This document shows positions 31,527-40,221 of a stretch of DNA of 64,000 nucleotides, piece after piece (within the stretch, counting starts at the first letter, position 1; each line of letters begins with the position of its first letter). The notes under the pieces were generated by a model that was given only the letters and a program-made list of their open reading frames with translations, was not told where the DNA came from and searched no databases. Source of the stretch: Halobacillus massiliensis. Its GTDB lineage: Bacteria; Bacillota; Bacilli; Bacillales; Halobacillaceae. The position numbers and the translations under genes are program-made. The stretch lies in contig NZ_LT800499.1 in NCBI RefSeq assembly GCF_900166625.1, positions 1,670,429-1,734,428 of the forward strand. Reading direction: 5' to 3'.

Positions 31527-32408
31527 AATGTTTGACCACATTTCAAGATATGAGGACAATATTTATCAATACACCAAAAATTTTATCCGATTAAAAGAGG
31601 AAAAGTGGGAGAAACTGCAAAAAAATTGGGAACAGCGGATCATTTCTTAGAAGACCAAATGGCAGAGGTGGAAAAGAAAATAACCGGAAAACTATTTTTT
31701 AGAAAGCGAAAGAAAGAAGATCCGCCTCAGGAAAAACTGGAGACATGGCTTCACATCGAATCAGAAGGTGAGCTTAAACAGCACTTTTTAAATGAGCTGC
31801 TTTCTTTTCAGTTGAAATGGGCATCTTCCACTCTGCAGGCTACTTCTTTTTACGATCCTTGCGTAGAAGGCAATGAGCATTTGAAGCTGTTACTACAGAG
31901 AATCCCTGATCATTACCTCGTATTATTTAAACCGGTAGCGATTTTAAATGATGTACCTCTTCAAGTGGAAATTTTAATCTTAGGCCCCCACGAAATTGAA
32001 CTTATTACTTTTATAGATGAAAAGAAGCACACCATTGTCTATCCAACAAAGGAAAATTACTGGAAAATCGACACAGTGGGGCAGCGCAGGAGTATGGTAA
32101 GTCCTCTCGTAATGCTGAAGCGCACGGAAACCTACCTGCGCAGTGTACTGAACTCATATAATCTGAACTATTCCTATAAAAAGATAGTACTTGGCCCCAA
32201 CCATAGAATTCAGAAAGGCTACCACCCATATTCTACTGACTACATAGATGTAAACACCTTTGAAGAGTGGCTGCACAGCAAAAGAAAGCTGTCTTTACCT
32301 TTAAAGCACCAACAGCTAAAAGTTGCCGAGAAGCTCCTTTATCATACGAAAACTAATGCTGTTAATCGAATGGAATGGGAAACAGCACTTAATTTTAATG
32401 AAAAATAA
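31510..32408 (+). CDS. ytlQ: YtlQ-like protein, with an apparent -1 frameshift
   Basis: The gene reads well from ATG 31510, with AGGAAAGGA seven bases upstream and an overlap with thpR. The first 46 codons begin MAQLIKMFDHISRYED, a YtlQ-type start. This frame then stops at 31648 (TAG). The rest of the protein is in the -1 frame and reads to 32408 (from GTG 31605, 267 residues). The two frames are joined at a run of seven As at 31619-31625; one extra A would give ...WEKLQKKLGTADHFLEDQ. So this is a loss of one base in a homopolymer, a sequencing error, or slippage. Function unknown; the family is poorly characterised (possible NERD-like nuclease relation). Confidence 0.75.
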
Positions 32409-32512
32409 TTTAACACCAGTCTTAGACTTCTTCTTAGAACCATATTTTGTTATGCAGTATAAAAATTCTTGTCTGTTATATCATCCTTTTACTTGAATGG
32501 GAGAAATGACTT

Positions 32513-33409
32513 ATTAATATTGTTATTACTAATCCTCATGCTGGAAAGGGGAAAGCTTTAAAAATTCTTAAGCTAATTCAGGATGAACCTCTATTTAAGC
32601 AGGAAAAGTGCAGGTCCTATAAGACAAGTGGTCCAGGAGATGGCGAAAGACTTATCCGCTCACTTATAAAAATGCATACAGATTCCGTTAAAAGAGTGAT
32701 TGTAATAGGAGGGGACGGAACACTCCATGAAGTGGTCAATGGCTTGTCCGGCTCTCCGCCTATCCCGATCGGTTTCATTCCCGCTGGCACGGGAAATGAC
32801 TTTGCAAGAGGAGCAGAAATAAAAAAAGGTGGTGTCGAGCGATTTAAAGAGATCATCTTAAATGAAAAACTTACACAACTAAGGTTGGGAGAATACCGTC
32901 AAGATTTGAAAAACAGAGTTTTTTTGAACAGCCTGGGAGTCGGGCTGGACGGAGCAGTAGTGAGAAAGGCGGCCCTTCAGAAAAGAAAAACGATTCTCCC
33001 TTACGTCTCGGCATTACTAAAATCGCTCAGCAGTTTTAAAGAATTTGAGGCAGAAGTGATTATAGATAAAAAGAAACTAAGATGGAAAAGGTTTACGATG
33101 ATAATCATTGCAAACCACCCCTATTTTGGAAAGGGTATGAAAATAGCCCCGCAATCTTCTATCGATAATCAGGAGTTTTCTGTCCTTATTGTAGAAGTTA
33201 TGTCAAAATGGAAAATTCTCTTTTTGTTTATCTCGGTATTTTTTGGATACCACACCCGATTAAAAAAGGTCCATGAGATCAAAGGCAAATCGATTCAGAT
33301 TTACCCTAAGGAAGTCATATTAGGACAAGCTGATGGCCAGCCTGTAGAAATAGGGAAGTGTGCAATCAGAAAATCTGCTCAGAAGAACCCCTTTATCTTG
33401 AAGGTGTAG
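32513..33409 (+). CDS. ytlR: Diacylglycerol kinase-like lipid kinase YtlR
   Basis: This is a diacylglycerol/sphingosine-kinase-type protein. The nucleotide-binding motif VIGGDGTLHEVVNGL and the IPAGTGNDFARG motif are intact. The frame opens upstream of ATG 32672 and encodes the usual N-terminus NIVITNPHAGKGKALKIL, so the true protein must begin well before 32672. No ATG, GTG or TTG lies in frame before that ATG. ATT at 32513, nine bases after GGGAG, is the best candidate and gives 298 residues, close to family length. The alternative is a one-base insertion, since ATG 32506 is out of frame. Confidence 0.72.
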   Translation: MNIVITNPHAGKGKALKILKLIQDEPLFKQEKCRSYKTSGPGDGERLIRSLIKMHTDSVKRVIVIGGDGTLHEVVNGLSGSPPIPIGFIPAGTGNDFARGAEIKKGGVERFKEIILNEKLTQLRLGEYRQDLKNRVFLNSLGVGLDGAVVRKAALQKRKTILPYVSALLKSLSSFKEFEAEVIIDKKKLRWKRFTMIIIANHPYFGKGMKIAPQSSIDNQEFSVLIVEVMSKWKILFLFISVFFGYHTRLKKVHEIKGKSIQIYPKEVILGQADGQPVEIGKCAIRKSAQKNPFILKV

Positions 33410-33563
33410 TTATTTCTTGAAAAAAGCAATGCACTTAGGTTACTCTAAATTTAAGTGTCTATTTGTACTATGGAATAATGACTATAGTTTTATTTAATAA
33501 TGAGATTTACTAGAACACACTATAAAACGTGATACCATCACAGGAAGATTTGAGGAATTGAAG

Positions 33564-34370
33564 GTGAATTGGTTGGAAGATATTTTAGGACAAGACTGGA
33601 CAATAACTCCTGCTGGAGGATCAACAGGAGAAGCATATTATGCTCAACATGAGGGTAAACGTTTATTCTTAAAGCGAAATTCTTCCCCCTTCCTTGCTGT
33701 ACTTTCTGCTGAAGGTATCGTACCTAAGCTCGTATGGACAAAAAGGCTGGAAAACGGGGACGTTATCACAGCTCAGGAATGGTTGGAAGGTCGGGAATTA
33801 AACACCGAAGAAATGAAGCACCCGCGTGTAGCTGCCCTGCTAAGTAAAATTCACCATTCTACAGAATTACTTGATATGCTGATGAGAATCGGTAAGCACC
33901 CTTTAAAGCCTGAAGAGATCCTTATTGATTTAAAAGAGAATCAAAAGATATTGGATCAAATAGGTCCGCGGATTGAGGTCCATCATGCCCTTAAGTATAT
34001 TGAAAGCAGGGTCCAATATGTTTATTATGATAAACATGTTGTCTGTCACTGTGATACGAATCATAATAACTGGCTGCTGTCCTCTAATGATCATCTCTAT
34101 TTAATTGATTGGGATAATGCGATGGTTGCAGATCCAGCACTTGATTTAGGGATGCTGCTCTATACCTATATTCCGAAGAATGAATGGAGTCAGTGGATGA
34201 ACCAGTATGGTATTACTCCTACAGATCATCTAATGGAGCGGATGAAGTGGTATGCTGTATCACAGTCGCTGTCTTTCATTCAATGGCACATGATGCGCGG
34301 GGAAGATAAAGAAGCTTCGATACGGATCAATAAACTAAACGATATGATGTTCCGCCATCATCTGAAATAA
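33564..34370 (+). CDS. ytmP: Aminoglycoside-phosphotransferase-like kinase YtmP
   Basis: The 268-residue protein has an APH/choline-kinase fold: LFLKRNSSPFLAVLSAEGIVPKLVW at the N-lobe, HCDTNHNNWLL (catalytic loop) and LIDWDNAMVADPALDLG (metal-binding Asp). It corresponds to YtmP in B. subtilis, next to trmB/ytmQ as here. Its natural substrate is not known; antibiotic resistance is not implied. GTG at 33564 is eight bases after GAGG; a TTG at 33558 is too close to it. Confidence 0.85.
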   Translation: MNWLEDILGQDWTITPAGGSTGEAYYAQHEGKRLFLKRNSSPFLAVLSAEGIVPKLVWTKRLENGDVITAQEWLEGRELNTEEMKHPRVAALLSKIHHSTELLDMLMRIGKHPLKPEEILIDLKENQKILDQIGPRIEVHHALKYIESRVQYVYYDKHVVCHCDTNHNNWLLSSNDHLYLIDWDNAMVADPALDLGMLLYTYIPKNEWSQWMNQYGITPTDHLMERMKWYAVSQSLSFIQWHMMRGEDKEASIRINKLNDMMFRHHLK

Positions 34371-34404
34371 AAAAAGAAACTGACAGTTTACTTTTTAAAC
34401 CGCT

Positions 34405-34454
34405 AAAAAAACTCTCCATCACCGGAATAAGTGGCCGGTAATGGAGAGTTTTTT
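34405..34454. terminator. Terminator downstream of ytmP
   Basis: AAACTCTCCATCACCGG pairs with CCGGTAATGGAGAGTTT around AATAAGTGG, with Ts after and As before. Confidence 0.87.
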
Positions 34455-34465
34455 CTATTTGAATC

Positions 34466-34624
34466 TTAAGAAAAGGTAGCATATTTAACTTTTTTCTCAC
34501 GAACTTCCGAACTTAGCTTTTCATTAAGTTTTTCAAATGGATAAATGAAAACGGCGTAACCAGCGAATAGAAAAGAAAAAACGGATAAAACAAGAACCTC
34601 AGCAGTTTTTGTAAACAATGTCAT
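34466..34624 (-). CDS. Putative 52-residue single-span membrane protein
   Basis: A minus-strand frame from ATG 34624 to TAA 34466 encodes a peptide with a hydrophobic stretch (residues 9-30) followed by a charged tail (EKLNEKLSSEVREKK...). GGGGAG is present but about 13 bases from the ATG, which is long. The hydrophobic segment with a downstream Lys/Glu-rich tail looks like a small membrane protein. Nothing else explains this gap between ytmP and trmB. Conservation would decide. Confidence 0.52.
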   Translation of the reverse strand: MTLFTKTAEVLVLSVFSFLFAGYAVFIYPFEKLNEKLSSEVREKKVKYATFS

Positions 34625-34891
34625 AAAAGTAAGCTACACTCCCCATAAAGTATTTAATATTCACATAGTACACATCATAAACTAGGAAGCGTTTACAAAC
34701 CAACAGTTAGTTTTTAGGGAAATGGACCAACTTTAAGCATTCCATTTAATATAGAAGGGTTAACGTATTAATAGTATGTATTTTGGCGGTATAATCCTGT
34801 TTTCTCCGTTATCCTCCATTTATTATAAAAACTTTTATCATAGTAGGTTTCATGATAAGATTTTGAAAGACAAGAAGGAGGATATCAACAT

Positions 34892-35533
34892 ATGCGTTTA
34901 AGAAACAAACCTTGGGCCGATGACTTTATGAGAGAGAATGATAACATTGTTATACAAAATACATTTGACTATAAAGGAAATTGGCAGGAAGCTTTTAATA
35001 AGAAACAGCCGCTCCACTTAGAGATCGGTTCAGGGAAAGGACAGTTTATTTCAGGAATGGGAAAACAGCATCCTGAATTTAACTTTATCGGTGTAGAGAG
35101 AGTAAAAAGCGTCATTGTAGGTGCCTTAAAAAAAGTACTTGATGCAGAAACTGAAAATGTAAGATTAGTGAATGAAGATGCAGAGGATCTAAGGGATATG
35201 TTCGCTGAAAATGAGGTTGATCACTTGTACCTTAACTTTTCTGATCCATGGCCAAAAAATCGTCATGAGAAGCGTCGTTTAACCTATCACGCCTTTTTAG
35301 AACAGTATGAAGCAATTCTTAAGGATAATGGAAAAATTACATTTAAAACCGATAACCGTGGGTTATTTGAATACTCGTTAGCCAGTTTTTCTCAATACGG
35401 AATGATTATAGAGGAAGTTTCACTGGACTTACATTCTCTTGAGGATGATCTAAATATAATGACAGAGTATGAAGAAAAATTTTCAGCTAAAGGACAGCCG
35501 ATTTACCGATGTCGTGCAAAGTTCAATATATGA
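34892..35533 (+). CDS. trmB: tRNA (guanine-N7-)-methyltransferase TrmB (YtmQ)
   Basis: TrmB makes m7G46 in tRNA variable loops. The 213-residue protein has the SAM-binding EIGSGKGQF motif, FIGVERVKSV and the family signature NFSDPWPKNRHEKRRLTY. AAGGAGGATATC lies before the ATG. It sits between ytmP and ytnP as in B. subtilis. Confidence 0.95.
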   Translation: MRLRNKPWADDFMRENDNIVIQNTFDYKGNWQEAFNKKQPLHLEIGSGKGQFISGMGKQHPEFNFIGVERVKSVIVGALKKVLDAETENVRLVNEDAEDLRDMFAENEVDHLYLNFSDPWPKNRHEKRRLTYHAFLEQYEAILKDNGKITFKTDNRGLFEYSLASFSQYGMIIEEVSLDLHSLEDDLNIMTEYEEKFSAKGQPIYRCRAKFNI

Positions 35534-35595
35534 TATCGCTTTCATTCTACCTTCGGTATGATAAAATAACATCATAATACCGGGGGTGAATTTTT

Positions 35596-36456
35596 ATGGA
35601 ATCTATGAATATAGGTGTTGCGAAGCTTACTTGGTTAAACGGCGGAGTTACTCATTTAGATGGTGGTGCAATGTTTGGAGTAGTACCGCGGGCTTTATGG
35701 AGCAAAAAGTATCCTGTTAATGAAAAAAACCAGATTGAGCTGAGGACCGATCCAATTCTTCTGCAGACTGGCGGTAAGAATATTTTGATCGATTCAGGTA
35801 TTGGAAATGACAAAATGAATGAAAAACTGAAACGAAATTTTGGCGTTAAAGAGGAATCCCATATTGTACAGGATTTAGAGCAGCTCGGATTAGATCGCGA
35901 GGATATTGATGTCATCTGTATGACACATATGCATTTTGATCATGCATGTGGGTTAACCTATTTCGAAGGTGAGCAGCTCTTCTCTAGTTTTCCTAAGGCA
36001 GAAATTTATACAAGCCAAGTGGAATGGGATGAAATGAGGCGTCCCAATATGAGATCTAAAAATACATACTGGGAATCAAACTGGCGGGCCATCGAAGAAC
36101 AAGTTCTTCCGTTTAAGGAGCAAAAAGAAATCGTTCCCGGACTGCGGATGATTCATACGAGCGGTCACAGTAATGGCCATGCAATCATCGTATTTGAACA
36201 GGAAGATGATATATTTATTCACATGGCTGATTTAATGCCTACACATGCTCATCAGAACCCGCTTTGGGCGCTTGCTTACGATGATTATCCTGTAACTTCT
36301 GTTCATGAAAAAGATAAATGGATGAAATTTGGCTATGGTAAACAGGCGTGGTATACCTTTTATCATGATGCTGTTTACAGGGCCATAAAGTTCGATGAAA
36401 ATGGGGAGACCATTGATAAGATTGATAAGCCTAAATCTGAGTATTCAGCGAAATAA
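35596..36456 (+). CDS. ytnP: Metallo-beta-lactamase-fold lactonase YtnP
   Basis: The 286-residue protein has the metallo-beta-lactamase motif [10 protein letters not shown] (HxHxDH) and further metal ligands in TSGHSNGH and [10 protein letters not shown]. subtilis YtnP is a quorum-quenching lactonase that interferes with Streptomyces signalling. ATG at 35596 is eight bases after GGGGGTG. Synteny with trmB supports YtnP. Confidence 0.87.
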   Translation: MESMNIGVAKLTWLNGGVTHLDGGAMFGVVPRALWSKKYPVNEKNQIELRTDPILLQTGGKNILIDSGIGNDKMNEKLKRNFGVKEESHIVQDLEQLGLDREDIDVICMTHMHFDHACGLTYFEGEQLFSSFPKAEIYTSQVEWDEMRRPNMRSKNTYWESNWRAIEEQVLPFKEQKEIVPGLRMIHTSGHSNGHAIIVFEQEDDIFIHMADLMPTHAHQNPLWALAYDDYPVTSVHEKDKWMKFGYGKQAWYTFYHDAVYRAIKFDENGETIDKIDKPKSEYSAK

Positions 36457-36492
36457 AAGAAGCCCCCGTTCGAAATAGAACGGGGGCTCTTA
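36455..36492. terminator. Bidirectional terminator between ytnP and ytzB
   Basis: AGCCCCCGTTC pairs with GAACGGGGGCT around GAAATA. The T-rich side is better on the minus strand, for ytzB. Confidence 0.78.
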
Positions 36493-36501
36493 CTCATAGA
36501 A

Positions 36502-36822
36502 TTAAGAAGCACTTTGCTCGGCTACATCAATGATTGTTCCTGTTTCTGAATCGATAAAGAATTCATACTGTGACGTTTCACCGTCTTGATTTTTGGAAAT
36601 TCCTCCACGATATACATCATAGTTAATACCGTTTTTGTTAAACTCTTCTGGTTTCATGTAAATCCAGGAACCGCTGATCGGTCCTTGTTTTTTAAATGCT
36701 TCTTTGGCAATTTTAAGAGCTTTCTCTGGAGTGACGCCCTGTTTGTTGGCTACCTGATCTTTTACAACATACCCAGCCAGTGCTCCAACACCTGCAGCTA
36801 TGGCAACTTTTTTCCAATTCAT
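36502..36822 (-). CDS. ytzB: PepSY-domain protein YtzB
   Basis: The 106-residue protein has a short hydrophobic N-terminus (KKVAIAAGVGALAGYVV) and a C-terminal PepSY-like region (YEFFIDSETGTIIDVAEQ), a fold thought to inhibit peptidases or bind other proteins. It corresponds to YtzB of B. subtilis. AGAGGTGAG precedes the ATG. It lies between ytnP and ytoP and is read toward ytnP. Confidence 0.82.
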   Translation of the reverse strand: MNWKKVAIAAGVGALAGYVVKDQVANKQGVTPEKALKIAKEAFKKQGPISGSWIYMKPEEFNKNGINYDVYRGGISKNQDGETSQYEFFIDSETGTIIDVAEQSAS

Positions 36823-36973
36823 AGTTCACTCACCTCTAATTTCAGTATACTAACTATCAGTATACAAGAATTTCCCCTTAAAAGGAAATTAAAACATCAG
36901 ATAGGATTTGTAGAAACTGACTCGGTTTTCAGATAAACTATAACCAGATACTTGAAAAGGAGATGTACATAAA

Positions 36974-38041
36974 ATGAATCTAGTCACACAGGATTTGTTT
37001 AAAAACCTTACTGAACTTCCTGGTGCTCCAGGCAATGAACATCTTGTCCGCCGTTTCATGAAAAATGAACTTGAGAAATATTCAGATGAGATCATTCAAG
37101 ATGGATTGGGGGGAGTCTTTGGTGTCCGAAAAGGCAAGGGCCCCCGTATTATGGTAGCGGGCCATATGGATGAAGTCGGCTTTATGGTAACTCAAATTAC
37201 GAAGAACGGGATGCTGCGTTTCCAAACATTAGGCGGCTGGTGGAACCAGGTGCTTTTGGCACAGCGTGTTCAGGTAATTACTGAAAATGGCCCTGTTATT
37301 GGTGTGATTGGTTCAATTCCTCCACATAATCTTACACCTGAACAAAGAAGAAAACCGATGGAAATTAAGAATATGATGATTGATATAGGTGCGGATGACA
37401 AAGAAGACGTAAAATCAATGGGAATAAAGCCAGGACAGCAAATCGTTCCTTTATGTCCTTTTACCCCGATGGCGAATAAAAAGAAAATTTTAGCTAAAGC
37501 GTGGGACAACCGCTATGGCTGCGGGCTGGCTATTGAGCTTCTGAAAGAATTAAAAGATGAGAAACTTCCTAACCATTTATTTTCAGGAGCCACCGTACAG
37601 GAAGAAGTAGGACTCCGCGGCGCCCAGGCAGCCTCCCAGATGATTGACCCTGATCTGTTCTATGCACTTGATGCTTCTCCCGCAAACGACATGAGCGGAG
37701 ATGATAAAGAGTTTGGTCAGTTAGGGAAAGGTGCTCTCCTGCGTATTCTCGATAAATCAATGGTGACACACAGGGGAATGAGAGATTTAATTTTAGATAC
37801 AGCAGAAACACATGATATTCCTTATCAGTACTTTATTTCTCAAGGCGGCACAGATGCTGGCAGGGTTCATACGACAAACCAGGGAGTTCCTTCAGCTGTA
37901 ATTGGCATTTGCTCCAGGTATATTCACACTTCTTCATCAATTATTCACGTCGATGACTATGCTGCAGCTAAAGAATTACTTGTAAAACTTATAAAAACAA
38001 CCGACCAATCCACGGTCGACTCTATTAAAGCAAGGGTGTAA
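36974..38041 (+). CDS. ytoP: M42-family glutamyl aminopeptidase YtoP
   Basis: The 355-residue protein is an M42 metallo-aminopeptidase. It has the metal motif [23 protein letters not shown] with the catalytic glutamates, a further metal ligand in DASP and the GGTDAGRVH histidine. Usual length is about 350 residues. AAAAGGAG lies before the ATG. It corresponds to YtoP of B. subtilis. Confidence 0.9.
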   Translation: MNLVTQDLFKNLTELPGAPGNEHLVRRFMKNELEKYSDEIIQDGLGGVFGVRKGKGPRIMVAGHMDEVGFMVTQITKNGMLRFQTLGGWWNQVLLAQRVQVITENGPVIGVIGSIPPHNLTPEQRRKPMEIKNMMIDIGADDKEDVKSMGIKPGQQIVPLCPFTPMANKKKILAKAWDNRYGCGLAIELLKELKDEKLPNHLFSGATVQEEVGLRGAQAASQMIDPDLFYALDASPANDMSGDDKEFGQLGKGALLRILDKSMVTHRGMRDLILDTAETHDIPYQYFISQGGTDAGRVHTTNQGVPSAVIGICSRYIHTSSSIIHVDDYAAAKELLVKLIKTTDQSTVDSIKARV

Positions 38042-38115
38042 ACTAAGGCTTCTTAACCAGTGTATATGGTTTAGCCTTTATTCTAACTACAGGCGAAACG
38101 GGGAGGTCAAACTTC

Positions 38116-38634
38116 ATGAAAATATACGTTGGCTCATTGAATCCAACAAAGATCGCAGCGGTACAAAAAGAATTTCCGTTTGACGACATAGTAGAAGTAG
38201 AAGTGGAATCAAAGGTAGCGGCTCAGCCGTTTTCTGATGAAGAAACCCTGGAAGGCGCGATTAACAGAGCTCGGGAATGCGCCATGATGCAAAAAAGTCA
38301 GCTTGGCATCGGACTAGAGGGCGGTGTAATGGAAGTTGAGGGAGATTTATATCTCTGTAATTGGGGGGCTTTAGTGGATAATAAAGAAAATATATACAAA
38401 GCCAGCGGCGCCCGTATTCCCCTTCCTGAGGAGGTCCAGAGAGGTTTGGAAACCGGCCGGGAATTAGGAGAGGTTATGGATGCTTATACGAAAAAATCCA
38501 ACATTAGCCACAAAGAAGGGGCCGTTGGAATCTTTACGAATTCTCAAGTTGAGCGTGGTGAGATGTTCTCCCATGTCGTTAAACTCTTAAAAGGCCAGTG
38601 GGAGCATGCTAACTTAGAAAGAAAAAATACTTGA
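38116..38634 (+). CDS. DUF84 inosine/xanthosine triphosphatase
   Basis: The 172-residue protein belongs to the DUF84/YjjX family of non-canonical purine NTP phosphatases: the start MKIYVGSLNPTKIAAVQ, the GAINRARECA motif, GIGLEGGVMEVEGDLYLCNWGALVD and KEGAVGIFTN are typical. It removes inosine/xanthosine triphosphate and so protects RNA and DNA. GGGAGG precedes the ATG. It follows ytoP and ends at a strong terminator. Confidence 0.85.
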   Translation: MKIYVGSLNPTKIAAVQKEFPFDDIVEVEVESKVAAQPFSDEETLEGAINRARECAMMQKSQLGIGLEGGVMEVEGDLYLCNWGALVDNKENIYKASGARIPLPEEVQRGLETGRELGEVMDAYTKKSNISHKEGAVGIFTNSQVERGEMFSHVVKLLKGQWEHANLERKNT

Positions 38635-38647
38635 AGTCCAGTAACAA

Positions 38648-38686
38648 TAAAAGCAGCCGCCTGTAATTCAAAGGCGGCTGCTTTTA
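38648..38686 (+). terminator. Terminator of the DUF84 gene
   Basis: AAAAGCAGCCGCCT pairs with AGGCGGCTGCTTTT around GTAATTCA, followed by a T-rich tail. Confidence 0.88.
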
Positions 38687-38734
38687 TTTGAAGGGTTTAT
38701 AAATATTATTTTATATAACAAGATTTATTTTCCA

Positions 38735-39480
38735 TGTGGAACGGTGGGCTTCCAAGCAGGCTTCTTTGATTCTCACCAAACGGGAAGAGAGTCCCGTTTG
38801 CTTGTATATAGATAACCGGGCCTGGTGAAAGACTGGCTTTCCGTGGGCGAACGGTGAGCTTCCTCGGGCTTATATCATTCCGGGATCTCACCTTTGTTCT
38901 GTACTCCCATAAAGGGTTCTTAGATTAAAGAGAATTCTGTTCCGTTTGCCTGAAAATGAGAACCGGACCGGGGGAAACAACTCGCTTTCCATGGGTGCAC
39001 GGTGAGCTTCCTCGGGCTTTTAGCACTCCGGGATCTCACCCTGTTCTATCCTCCCATAGGAGTCTCGCCGTTTCCCCCGGCCCTTTATGTTTTTTAAGAG
39101 TAACGGAACATTATGTTAGAGAAAACTATTTCCTGTAAAGTGGTTACTGAAACTACAGCGTTCCGTTCATACCATCGCCGTTAAAGAGGCTGGGAAATGG
39201 CGAGACTCCAGCAGGGAGATAGGGCCAAGGTGAGATCCGCGAGTGCAACGAGCTAGCTCACTGGCTCCCCACGGAAAGCGAGCGATTACCCAGCCGCGTT
39301 TCTCCGTACTTGATAAACGGAACAGGTCTTTCTCTTTCACCATTAAGAAGAATATAAAGCAATAACGAGACTCTAGCAGGGAGATAGAGCCAGGTGAGAT
39401 CCACGAGTGCAGCGAGCTAGCTCACCGGCTCCCGTGGAAAGCGAGCGATTTCCGAGCCGCTTTTCACTTTCTTCAGTAAA
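38735..39480. repeat. Palindromic repeat cluster 1 (four units)
   Basis: This stretch holds no supported gene. Units: an incomplete one at 38814-38930 with a fragment before it, a full one at 38964-39083, one in the opposite orientation at 39188-39295, and a shortened one at 39364-39460. Each carries TTTCCNTGGG / GGTGAGCTTCC / GGGATCTCACC blocks or their complement, and the full unit is closed by GGACCGGGGGAAAC with GTTTCCCCCGGCC. GTTCCGTTT and ACGGAAC sequences lie at the outer ends of units (38939-38947, about 39103-39110, 39160-39167, about 39316-39322). The structure is highly foldable on both strands. Confidence 0.85.
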
Positions 39481-39528
39481 CAAAACAGCTTATTTACGCA
39501 ATTAGAAACGAGTAAGATTAAAGGGATT

Positions 39529-39578
39529 AAAAGAAATGCACACCTGCTTTTGTTCACAGGTGTGCATTTCTTTTTTTA
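39529..39578. terminator. Strong bidirectional terminator downstream of ytoQ
   Basis: AAAAGAAATGCACACCTG pairs with CAGGTGTGCATTTCTTTT around CTTTTGTTCA, flanked by a run of Ts on the plus strand. Confidence 0.88.
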
Positions 39579-40016
39579 TTCAAATACGTAAGCGAGAACA
39601 TCGATGGCCTGGTCAATCGTTTCTACTGTTACATTGGCTTGATTAGAAAGTTCTTTAAGCGGATGTATCAATGATTCAGGGCGAATCAATATTAATGGTT
39701 TATTAGCTTTTAAGGCGATACCGGCATCCATAGCCGTATTCCACTGCTTATATTTTTCTCCGAACAGAGCAATTACTGCGTCAGATTTTTGAAGCAGAAG
39801 TTCTGTACGAAAGTTATTAATATCTGAAGCGGCATCATCGACAAAGAGCTTGCCCGGCTGTTCTCCCAAAATTTCTTCCCCAATCCGGTCAGAAAGTTCA
39901 TGGTTTTCCTGAGGACCCGTAAAATTGATAGATAGTCCCTTTTCTTTTGCTTTTTCTCTTATTTCATTGCGCCATTCATCATGAATCTGACCGGCAAGGT
40001 AGATTGTAAGATCCAT
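39576..40016 (-). CDS. ytoQ: YtoQ-family protein
   Basis: The 146-residue protein reads MDLTIYLAGQIHDEWRNEI..., with a nucleotide-sugar/deoxyribosyltransferase-like pattern (LAGQIHDEW, KSDAVIALFGEKYKQWNTAMDAGIA, LILIRPESLIHPL). It belongs to the YtoQ family of unknown function; the nucleoside-binding resemblance is an inference. ATG 40016 is nine bases after AAAGG; ATG 40025 has none. It corresponds to ytoQ of B. subtilis. Confidence 0.82.
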   Translation of the reverse strand: MDLTIYLAGQIHDEWRNEIREKAKEKGLSINFTGPQENHELSDRIGEEILGEQPGKLFVDDAASDINNFRTELLLQKSDAVIALFGEKYKQWNTAMDAGIALKANKPLILIRPESLIHPLKELSNQANVTVETIDQAIDVLAYVFE

Positions 40017-40162
40017 AAAATACATCCTTTCTTCTTTTTATAAATTAAGTATGACTAATAAGAGTCAGCTTTGTCCAATTATTAAACACACACTGCATGT
40101 TTAATAAGAATTAAGGTAATAAAACATAATAACGATAGAAAAGATAAAGGTTTCCAAGTGTC

Positions 40163-40191
40163 TTTACACATGTAAAATTATTTAGTACTAT
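40163..40191 (+). promoter_or_regulatory. Promoter of the EIIC_2-like gene
   Basis: TTTACA (40163-40168) and TACTAT (40186-40191) are 17 bases apart. Confidence 0.6.
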
Positions 40192-40221
40192 TAAGAGCGG
40201 TAAAGGAAGGGGAGGCTGGCA

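Noticed and set aside
38706-39138. Short open frames inside the repeat clusters (also at 61848-62274) that look like each other in translation
   Set aside because: Their similarity follows from the repeats themselves; they lack good ribosome-binding sites and overlap the hairpin arms. Not taken as genes or transposase remnants.
38735-39480. Insertion sequence or prophage remnant
   Set aside because: No transposase, integrase or phage gene is present; only foldable repeats with short inverted ends.
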